Positions 17,056 to 24,900 of a stretch of 51,518 bases of DNA are shown here, piece after piece. A program made the translations under genes and the position numbers. Every line of letters starts with the position of its first letter. Position 1 is the stretch's first letter. Source of the stretch: Bacillota bacterium (GTDB lineage Bacteria > Bacillota > Clostridia > Lachnospirales > Lachnospiraceae). The stretch spans positions 1-51,518 of the forward strand of contig JAEYPA010000136.1 in the NCBI GenBank assembly GCA_023411225.1, in the 5' to 3' direction. Under the pieces are notes generated by a model. That model saw only the letters and a list, made by a program, of their open reading frames with translations. It did no database searches and was not told the DNA's origin.

Positions 17056-17496
17056 TTATTCTTTTAGACCTAGTAGAATATCCAGATTTTCTATAGAGTT
17101 CATTAGGATTTGCACTTCATTTTCCCCTAGAGCATCAATATTAGCAAGAATGGTGTTATAATTGAAGGCCTCAATTTCGTGAATTTTGCTTAATCCTTGT
17201 AAAGTTATGGATACTTCTACTATCCGGCGGTCCTTAGTAGACTGGTTTCGTATTACAAGATTTTGGTCTTCTAACCGAGTAATCATCCTACTAGCAGTAA
17301 AATTCTTCACCTTTAGCCTCTTAGCCAATTCTGTCACTGTCATGGGATTTTGTCGTGCTAAGAGCTGCAGAAGATATACCTCATCCCATGTCACAGAGAA
17401 GAGGGAGGCCTCTCTTTTTTCAAATAGATACAGGCTTTGAAGATAGCGAAAGAGGATTTCATTAATCCGATCTTGGCTTAGTTTCCTATTCGCCAC
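17056..17496 (-). CDS. MarR family transcriptional regulator
   Basis: A 146-residue winged-helix regulator. Residues 50-110 hold the wHTH (MTVTELAKRLKVKNFTASRM then LVIRNQSTKDRRIVEV, the wing with the DRR motif conserved in MarR). N- and C-terminal helices form the dimer interface. It starts at GTG 17496 after AAAGGAGGT. It heads the marR-SDR-ADC operon. Two palindromes lie over its own promoter, so autorepression relieved by a ligand is the simplest model. The ligand is unknown, perhaps the substrate of the two downstream enzymes. Confidence 0.9.
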   Translation of the reverse strand: MANRKLSQDRINEILFRYLQSLYLFEKREASLFSVTWDEVYLLQLLARQNPMTVTELAKRLKVKNFTASRMITRLEDQNLVIRNQSTKDRRIVEVSITLQGLSKIHEIEAFNYNTILANIDALGENEVQILMNSIENLDILLGLKE

Positions 17497-17520
17497 AATT
17501 AGGATACCTCCTTTCTCTTA

Positions 17521-17545
17521 ATATAATTGCATTATGCAATTATAT
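17521..17545. promoter_or_regulatory. MarR-type operator 1
   Basis: A perfect 25-base palindrome around a single central T: 12 bases ending TTGCAT and their reverse complement starting ATGCAA. It touches the -10 of the marR promoter. Confidence 0.75.
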
Positions 17546-17572
17546 TTTATCAATAATCTGTGCATTATGCAA
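17544..17572 (-). promoter_or_regulatory. Promoter of the marR-SDR-ADC operon
   Basis: On the minus strand TTGCAT (17567-17572) and TAAAAT (17544-17549) are 17 bases apart. The -35 falls inside operator 2 and the -10 abuts operator 1. Confidence 0.65.
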
Positions 17573-17575
17573 TTA
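17560..17575. promoter_or_regulatory. MarR-type operator 2
   Basis: The core TGCATTATGCA repeats the centre of operator 1. Centres are 33 bases apart, about three helical turns, so two dimers could bind on the same DNA face. Confidence 0.65.
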
Positions 17576-17680
17576 AATTATGGGAAAATCATTTCATCTA
17601 CACTAAAAAATAGTGGATACTATTTATCATTGATGAAACAATGAAGCAGAGATAGAGTGGTATGTCACAGAAAGGTTAGG

Positions 17681-17709
17681 TTGACACAATATGTAATAAC
17701 AGATAAAAT
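17681..17709 (+). promoter_or_regulatory. Promoter of the AraC-family gene
   Basis: A consensus TTGACA (17681-17686) and TAAAAT (17704-17709) with a 17-base spacer, divergent from the marR operon and about 110 bases from its operators. Confidence 0.7.
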
Positions 17710-17781
17710 CAATTTAACAACAATAGCATAGGGATATTGTAATATGCTAGTATAGTATTCTCACAGGAAAAGAGGGAGATT

Positions 17782-18666
17782 TTGAATTCTTACATACATC
17801 TGATGAATCAGGTCGTTGACTATATTGAGGATAATATCAACAGATCCTTGACATTGCATGAGATATCAAAAAAATTCTATTTGTCTGAATTTCATTTTAG
17901 TAGAATCTTTAAGATTCTTACTGGTAACAGTATGAAACAGTATATACAAGGGCGGAAGCTCTCAGTAGTGGCAGAAAAGTTGAGAACCTCTGACTGCACA
18001 ATAACAATGGCAGCTATGGACTATGGATATAAAAGTCCCGAGGTCTTTAGTAGGGCATTCCGAAAGCAATTTGGTATAGCTCCCTCCGTGTATAGAAATA
18101 GTGATGTTGAGATTAAAATGATAGAAAAGACCAATATTGTGATAAGGGATATTTCCAACCAGAAAGGCTCATTGGCACTTAAGAATTCCTTTCTGTATTT
18201 GAAGAGTTCAGATTTTTATGGAATATATACAGAAGTAAATGAAAATAAACCTGACTTTGAGCATATCTTACACTTCACTGGGAGTGATTTTATAAAAAGA
18301 TATACCAAATCACTTACGGACAATAAATTATATAGTATGGTGAGCTGCCATGGAAATGATAGTGGAAAATATACTGTGTTTTTTGGTGGAAATATATCGA
18401 AAGAGGGCAGTGAGAAAAGATTAAAGAGTTTCCATCTATCAGAAGGTTGGTACGCTTGTTTTCGTTATTATGGAGATATGTTAAAGATAAGAAATACTTT
18501 TGTTGAGGATCTGTATCGTTGGATAATACTAAATGAAATAGAAACAAATCCCAATGGAATAGGGATGCTTGATATCTATAATCTGAATGATGTAAAAGAC
18601 GTGAGTATTTTAGTTCCCATAAAAGCCCCAATAAATACAGCAAAAAACGTCAAGCAAGTGAAATAA
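17782..18666 (+). CDS. AraC family regulator with GyrI-like effector domain
   Basis: A 294-residue protein, N-terminal DNA-binding and C-terminal sensor. Residues 8-105 carry the double HTH of AraC/XylS (LTLHEISKKFYLSEFHFSRI, then the signature around FSRAFRKQFGIAPSVYR). Residues 120-285 match GyrI-like small-molecule-binding domains (Rob, BmrR type). This order, HTH first, is that of Rob-like regulators. The start is TTG 17782, preceded by GAGGGAGA; no in-frame ATG lies upstream. It is divergent from the marR operon and followed at 119 bases by an SDR on the same strand, a possible target. Such regulators sense hydrophobic or cationic compounds. Confidence 0.88.
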   Translation: MNSYIHLMNQVVDYIEDNINRSLTLHEISKKFYLSEFHFSRIFKILTGNSMKQYIQGRKLSVVAEKLRTSDCTITMAAMDYGYKSPEVFSRAFRKQFGIAPSVYRNSDVEIKMIEKTNIVIRDISNQKGSLALKNSFLYLKSSDFYGIYTEVNENKPDFEHILHFTGSDFIKRYTKSLTDNKLYSMVSCHGNDSGKYTVFFGGNISKEGSEKRLKSFHLSEGWYACFRYYGDMLKIRNTFVEDLYRWIILNEIETNPNGIGMLDIYNLNDVKDVSILVPIKAPINTAKNVKQVK

Positions 18667-18784
18667 CTATAAGCTATAATTTGGATAACATTTAAGAAGA
18701 GAGATGTTACTGATATTATGGATTTTTTTGTATATTGCTTCATACAGATAGTATGTCTTTCTTCTAATTTTAGGAGGATTTCAC

Positions 18785-19615
18785 ATGTATGATTTAAAAG
18801 GTAAAGTTGCAGTTGTAACAGGCGCCAGTCGAGGAATCGGAAAAGGTGTGGCCATAGCATTAGGGGAATGTGGAGCTACCGTTTATGTAACAGGAAGAAC
18901 GGAAAGCACAGAAGGATTTCCTGATTTCTTAAAGAATACAACGATACAGGAAACAGCCGATGAAGTGAATCGACTAGGAGGTATTGGAATTGCTCATCGC
19001 TGCGACTTTAAGAAGGATGAGGAAGTTAAGGAACTATTTGATCGAGTGGAGAGAGAACAGGGGAAAATAGATATTTTGGTGAATAGTGCCTATGCAGGTG
19101 TGGATCACATTATGAATAAGTATTTCTTCCAAACACCATTTTGGGAACAACCAATGTCATTGTTCGATGATCTTCATATGGTGGGAATGCGTTCTAATTA
19201 TCTTGCAAGCCGTTATGCTGCTAAGATGATGGTAAAGCAACATAGTGGCTTGATTGCCAATATATCCTATATTAGTGCTGAGAAATATTGGTTAAATGTA
19301 TCGCATGGTTTGGTCAAGGCGGCAACGAATAAATTTACTTCCGATGCTGCTTGTGAATTAAAAGAATATGGAGTAAAGATGTTTGCTCTCTACCCAGGTG
19401 ATGTTGCAACTGAGGGAATGATAGAATTGGCAAAATATGATCCATCTTTAAGTCTAGATAAAATGGAAACACCACAGTTCGTTGGACGATGTATAGCGGC
19501 GTTGGAACAGGACGACAGTGCAATCGAGCAAAGTGGAACAATTCTACGTACCGGGGAAATAGGCTTAAAGTATGGATTCACTGACATTAATGGTAGACAA
19601 CCACTTGCAATTTAG
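18785..19615 (+). CDS. SDR oxidoreductase (DHRS1-like) with altered catalytic Tyr
   Basis: A 276-residue SDR resembling DHRS1-type enzymes in its spacing. The cofactor motif TGASRGIG is at residues 12-19, with a basic TGRT following beta-2 that fits NADPH use. The catalytic block should read Y-x-x-x-K, but here it is SHGLVKAA: H174 occupies the Tyr place, with K178 retained. The codon is CAT at 19304-19306, one transition away from TAT. The nearby Y168 is not in register. The protein is otherwise full-length and well conserved, so it is either an inactive or repurposed SDR or a recent change. The ribosome site is AGGAGG. A terminator follows. Confidence 0.87.
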   Translation: MYDLKGKVAVVTGASRGIGKGVAIALGECGATVYVTGRTESTEGFPDFLKNTTIQETADEVNRLGGIGIAHRCDFKKDEEVKELFDRVEREQGKIDILVNSAYAGVDHIMNKYFFQTPFWEQPMSLFDDLHMVGMRSNYLASRYAAKMMVKQHSGLIANISYISAEKYWLNVSHGLVKAATNKFTSDAACELKEYGVKMFALYPGDVATEGMIELAKYDPSLSLDKMETPQFVGRCIAALEQDDSAIEQSGTILRTGEIGLKYGFTDINGRQPLAI

Positions 19616-19670
19616 CAAGTGATATATTTCATTGTTCTTTAGGAAAAGTAAATAGATGTTAGATTAGATG

Positions 19671-19702
19671 CCTCTTGACCAATTTGGTTAAGAGGTTTTT
19701 TT
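19671..19702 (+). terminator. Intrinsic terminator after SDR
   Basis: A perfect 10-bp stem (19671-19680 with 19686-19695), a 5-base loop and a run of seven T. Confidence 0.9.
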
Positions 19703-19803
19703 GTGATTTTGTCACAGATAATTGTCGAAAAAGATGTATAATGAAGATAACAGAAGAAACAATGAAACAAGAAAAATAGATTTAAACTAAGGAGGAAGTT
19801 AAT

Positions 19804-20124
19804 ATGTTTGAATTTTTAAAAAAAGATACCAGTAAAGTAATTAATGTAAATGATATGGACAATCTAATTGGCAAAGTGGAACTAATTGATATTAGGGAAC
19901 CCTATGAATATAAGTCAGGAAGTATAAGGACCGCTAAAAACATACCTATGGGTACTTTGCTTGCAAATCCTGAAAAATACTTAATAAAGGATAAGACCTA
20001 TTATATTATGTGTCAGTCAGGTGGAAGAAGTGGAAGAACCACAAGGGAACTTGAGAAACAAGGCTATGATGTTATCAATGTTGCTGGAGGCATGGGTTCC
20101 TATGTGGGAACAAAGAGAAAGTAA
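19804..20124 (+). CDS. Single-domain rhodanese-like protein
   Basis: A 106-residue rhodanese domain. It carries LIDIREPYEY and the active-site loop CQSGGRSG with the persulfide-forming Cys C70. Single-domain rhodaneses carry sulfane sulfur between partners. The basic N terminus MFEFLKK has no signal peptide, so it is cytoplasmic. The next gene, 32 bases downstream, encodes a CoA-disulfide/persulfide reductase that has its own rhodanese domain, so the pair should work on persulfide or polysulfide sulfur. AAGGAGG precedes the ATG. Confidence 0.88.
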   Translation: MFEFLKKDTSKVINVNDMDNLIGKVELIDIREPYEYKSGSIRTAKNIPMGTLLANPEKYLIKDKTYYIMCQSGGRSGRTTRELEKQGYDVINVAGGMGSYVGTKRK

Positions 20125-20156
20125 GTAATAAGCAATTAACCAAGGAGGATGATTGA

Positions 20157-21857
20157 ATGGGAAGAAAAATACTAATAATTGGAGGAGTAGCCGGTGGAGC
20201 ATCAGCTGCTGCGAGACTGAGAAGAAATAGTGAAGAGGATCAAATCATTATGTTTGAAAGAGGACCTCATGTTTCGTTTTCTAACTGTTCCCTTCCGTAC
20301 CATTTAAGTGGGGTTGTTAAAGAAGCAGATGATTTGATTTTAATGAATCCAACGCTGTTTTTAAAACAATATAATATTGATGCACGTGTAAATAGTGAAG
20401 TAATTGCGATTGATAGAAAAAATAAAATGGTAACAGTGAAAAGAACATATTCTGGTGAGGTATATACAGAGAATTATGATAAATTGATCTTATCACCAGG
20501 TGCTTCTCCAATCGTACCAAAGATACCAGGTATGGAAAAGGTCAATGTTTTTACAGTGCGTAACGTGGTTGATATCGATAAGCTGAATAGGTTTGTAAAA
20601 CAATTGAGTACCAAGGATGTAACCGTGATTGGTGGAGGATATGTTGGAGTGGAAGTTGCTGAGAATTTAAGCGAGGCTGGCTACAATGTTTCTTTAGTAG
20701 AAGCTACAAATCAGATTCTCAGACCATTTGATTACGATATGGTTCAGATATTCCATAAAGTATTGATGGATCATAAGGTGAATCTAATGGTAGGAGACAA
20801 AGTTGAGAGTTTTGAAGAGAATAAAGTTGTCTTGGCCTCAGGAAAGAAACTCGATGCCAATGCTGTAATTATGGCAATCGGTGTTTCCCCTGAGAGTACT
20901 CTAGCAAAAGAAGCAGGTCTTGCAATCGGAGACACAGGTGCAATTAAGGTAGATAAGAATTATCTTACCAATGACCCAGATATCTACGCAGTGGGTGATG
21001 CAATCGAAGTATATCATGCATTAACCCATACTACGACAAAGTTATCATTAGCAGGCCCTGCATTAAAGCAGGCTAGATCCGTTGCAGATCATATTAATCA
21101 CAAGAGTACATTAAACAAGGGGTATATAGGATCTTCTGCAATTAAAGTATTTGAATATAAAGGAGCCTCAACAGGGTTAAATGAATCCTTAATCAAAGCG
21201 CTAAATATGAACATCAATTATGAGATTGTCCGCATAATTCTATCTGATAAAGTTGGAATTATGCCTGATGCAGCGCCAATGCACTTCAAACTGCTGTTTG
21301 AAGTACCAACAGGGAAAATCTTAGGGGCACAGGCTATTGGGAAAGGTGATGTTACAAAACGAATTGATGTTATTGCCACTGCTATTAAGTTAGGTGGAAC
21401 AGTAGAAGACTTAAAAGACTTGGAATTAAGCTATGCTCCTCCATTTTCTACGGCAAAGGATATTGTAAACTATGCAGGATATGTAGCCTCCAATCTCTTA
21501 AATGGTGAATTTAAGCAAGTGAATGTGGATAAGGTAAGAGAGCTGGTTGAAACGGATAACATCATAATAGATGTAAGGGAAACCGGTGAATTTAACCGTG
21601 GACATATTAAAGGAGCAATCAACATTCCGCTAAGTCAACTTAGAGAAAGAATGGCTGAAATTCCAAAAGACAAGCCGGTATATGTACACTGTAGGACTGG
21701 TCAACGTAGCTATAATGCAACGTTAGCACTACAAAATTGTGGATTTCATAACGTTACTAATATTACAGGTAGCTTTCTAGGAATATGTTTCTATGAATAT
21801 TATAATGACCAAGTTACAGGAAGAGAGAGTATTGTAACGGAATATAATTTTAGATAA
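20157..21857 (+). CDS. CoA-disulfide / persulfide reductase with C-terminal rhodanese domain
   Basis: A 566-residue flavoprotein. Residues 1-440 are a pyridine nucleotide-disulfide oxidoreductase: FAD motif IIGGVAGGASAAARLRR, the single redox Cys C44 in SFSNCSLPYHLSG, NAD(P)H motif VIGGGYVGVEVAENL, and the second FAD motif YAVGDAIE. Residues 465-566 are a rhodanese domain with active Cys C512 in VHCRTGQRS. This fusion (CoADR-RHD, Npsr-type) reduces CoA disulfide, CoA polysulfide or persulfides with NAD(P)H. Which substrate dominates here is not visible. It is cotranscribed with the single rhodanese upstream and ends at a long bidirectional terminator. Annotation as NADH oxidase would be less accurate. 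Confidence 0.9.
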   Translation: MGRKILIIGGVAGGASAAARLRRNSEEDQIIMFERGPHVSFSNCSLPYHLSGVVKEADDLILMNPTLFLKQYNIDARVNSEVIAIDRKNKMVTVKRTYSGEVYTENYDKLILSPGASPIVPKIPGMEKVNVFTVRNVVDIDKLNRFVKQLSTKDVTVIGGGYVGVEVAENLSEAGYNVSLVEATNQILRPFDYDMVQIFHKVLMDHKVNLMVGDKVESFEENKVVLASGKKLDANAVIMAIGVSPESTLAKEAGLAIGDTGAIKVDKNYLTNDPDIYAVGDAIEVYHALTHTTTKLSLAGPALKQARSVADHINHKSTLNKGYIGSSAIKVFEYKGASTGLNESLIKALNMNINYEIVRIILSDKVGIMPDAAPMHFKLLFEVPTGKILGAQAIGKGDVTKRIDVIATAIKLGGTVEDLKDLELSYAPPFSTAKDIVNYAGYVASNLLNGEFKQVNVDKVRELVETDNIIIDVRETGEFNRGHIKGAINIPLSQLRERMAEIPKDKPVYVHCRTGQRSYNATLALQNCGFHNVTNITGSFLGICFYEYYNDQVTGRESIVTEYNFR

Positions 21858-21884
21858 AATAACAAAACTATGTGTCATACAACA

Positions 21885-21932
21885 AAATAAATCACCGGAA
21901 ATTATATGATAGTAATTTCCGGTGATTTATTT
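21885..21932. terminator. Bidirectional terminator between converging genes
   Basis: A perfect 20-bp inverted repeat (21885-21904 with 21913-21932) with A-rich and T-rich ends in both directions. It lies between the CoADR stop and the stop of the surface protein gene. Confidence 0.9.
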
Positions 21933-21933
21933 G

Positions 21934-24900
21934 TTAATTATGGGTTATTTTGTGTTTTCTTGTACGATAGGTAATAAAGAGTAAGATAAACAAGGAAGCG
22001 ATAATCATATGAACCCAGAAGCCGAGATTGGTGCTATCCCCTGTTTTTGGATTATTAGTAGGGCTTTTTGTTTCCTTGGCTACTGTGATGACAAATGGAG
22101 ATAGTTCTTTAACTGTAATTGTCGCTTTTCCATTTTTACACAGGGTAGTATAAGTTTCCACACTGCCATCAGCCTTTTTGTGGTAAATAGTTAATGTCTT
22201 GCCGTCATATTTGGTACCCACATGAAAGGATAATGTCAAATCTCCATTATAATGACCATTGACAATAGAAACCTCAAATGCTCCGATTACCGTTTCTTTA
22301 TCGTTGTCGATGCGGATGTTTAAGTGTTCCTTATTCCCAGTGTCGTAAGTAATAGGTTTAACCTTTAATAATGCACCACCAGTCAGATTACCTGAGAGAG
22401 AGGCATCTTTGGAATCGTTTAATATTGTTCTGTTACTATACTCTGGTTTGCCTGCTTTCACCATAAGGCTAACAGCATCGCTTTCAAGGATGGAATCCAT
22501 AACTTTAATACGTACATAGTATTGCCCAGGCGCAAGATTATTGATGGTATTGCCTGTCACTGTTGTCCAACTTCCATGTTCTGACTTATATTCCATGGTG
22601 GAGTTGGTGCCTAAAATCTGACCATCATTTTTACCAGAATAGCTTTCATGCACTACAGTTACAGAAGGTGCAGGAGCTTTTGTGATGGCGATTGTCTGTA
22701 TGTCGGAGTCAAGGGTGTGGATACCATCTCCAGGCATGAATACGTCAATGGTGCAAGGGGCGTTTATGGTCAAAGTTTGATTGGATGGAACATCCGTCCA
22801 TTGGCCCTGATTGATGCGATATTTTTGACCATTTTTTAATCCTGAGAGTGTTTTTGTAGTAGCTTTAAACGTAGCGGTAGGCTTAGCTTCTATGATTCCC
22901 ATATAGCGTTCAATTACCACGCTTTTTGCATCACTTACACTATAATTAGCCGTTTCCGCATATCGGATGAGATACGTGCCATCCGAAAGGTTTTTGATCT
23001 CGGAAGCTTTGACAGGGGTCCATGTATTCTGAGATTGCATTTTATATTCCATGGTATTATCAACCTCTTTAATCTGTCCATCATTATTTAGTAAAGTGGT
23101 TGTTTTCACTCCATAAGGGGAGGTTGGAGCAGATTGTGTGGCTTTCGTTATGGTAAATGTTCCAACCGTCAGATTAGTAACCGCACTATAATTGGAACCC
23201 TCAGAGATATCTACTTTTACCGTATAACTGCCTGCATCAACTGGGGCTGCATCAAGCTTCTGATCCCCTTTATAATAGTTTACCTTGATTTTTCCTATCC
23301 CGTTGACATTTTGTTTTGCTTCTATAGAAGCATGTTTTTGTTCTTTATTATACATAAGGTTTGCAGGTGGATTGAAGGTAAAATCATTAGCGGTTGGCTC
23401 TTTTTGCACTACTTCAATGATAAAACTAGTGGTTGCAGGAGCATCGTGGTTATAGGTGACATCTCCACTGCTGTTGGTAGGTTCATAAGCATATCCTTGT
23501 GGGTTATAGTGTACAGTGGCAGTGTAGTTACCTAATGCCAGGCTATCAAGATAACTTCTTGCTAACATAATCGTGTTGCCTGTAACAGTATATTGAGTGC
23601 TGGCTAGTTTTTCTGTACCAATGTATACCTCACGAATAGTGTTGCCTTTTAAATTGACGATAGCAGTGGTGTTATCCGAACTGTCTTTTCGATAGGTGAT
23701 TTTCGAAGTATCAGGAGTGCTGTCTTCATACACAATCACCCCATCCGAACGAAGGATGGTCTCGTTGCCGGCTATATCTGTGATTTTTGCATAAACAACA
23801 TGAGTACCATAGTTACTTAGACGGAATGCCCCTTTGTAGTCTTGGTAGGTATGTCCCGACGTATCTTCACTATCACAGATCATATACTGAATGGTAGTAG
23901 TGTTGTTGTCAGCACCTGAGATAGCTACTTCCATATAATCTTTGCAGAATACTCCATTGGTAATAGTGTTAATAAAACTTCTAAAGTGATTTTCATGAAT
24001 GGTAATATCACCAGTTGGTGCGCTGGTATCAATTTTTAAATGAATCGTTTTCCCAGCGGTTACTACACCATTCTCCTTTTTTAGATAAAAAGTCAGGTCA
24101 TAGTCTCCGTCGTTCGCCACAAGCTGTTCCTTCCAGTCCACCTTATCTGTAGAGATCTGTGTATATCCGTTTTGCGGTGTTATCGTAATCGACTCCTTTT
24201 GCCATTGGTTAATATCCCGACTAACCGCATAATCCTGCTCTGAGATAATAGGAGGTGTAATGGTAAGGGTAGTGGTATATTCATAATGGAAGTCATAGTT
24301 ATTTGTTGAATTACCTCCACTATAGGCAAGCCCAAGGGTAGTCGTGCCAATGCGAGTAGTATCTACTGTACTGGTAATTGCATTTGGTTTTACAAAGCTT
24401 AGGAGATTTGATTCGTCTTCTTCCCCTATAAAGCCGGTAATAGTAACAGTGAGAGCAGGTAGGGTCTGGCCAGCCACTATGGATATTGGCGGTACCGTGA
24501 CAGTTAAGGTTTTCTTAGTGATAGCTGCAGGGGCCACATTAGGCTGGTAGAATAGAACGTAATTATTAGAATCCTCTCCAATAAGGGCGAAACCAGTGGC
24601 AGTAACACCTACAGAATCATTTGCATTTTTATCGTTAAAGGTACAGCTACCTGTCTGAATTGAGACACTGTCATCAGGCTCAACTCCATCAATTGTGCCA
24701 CTATTCTTAATCGTTGCATCATAAGTTCCATCATAAACTTTATTATATACGGTAACTCCAGTAATGGAGACAGGCTTTGGAGTGATCATTATAGTAGCAT
24801 CCGAAGTGCTACTATAGTAGTTATCAGTCTCAGCCATGGTCGCTTTTACATAATAGGATCCTACCTTTAATGGTGTTGTGACTTCGTTGGTGTATGAAGA

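Noticed and set aside
23134..23535. A 133-residue plus-strand frame inside the surface protein gene
   Set aside because: It is a shadow frame with no ribosome site and odd composition; the minus-strand gene is continuous through it.
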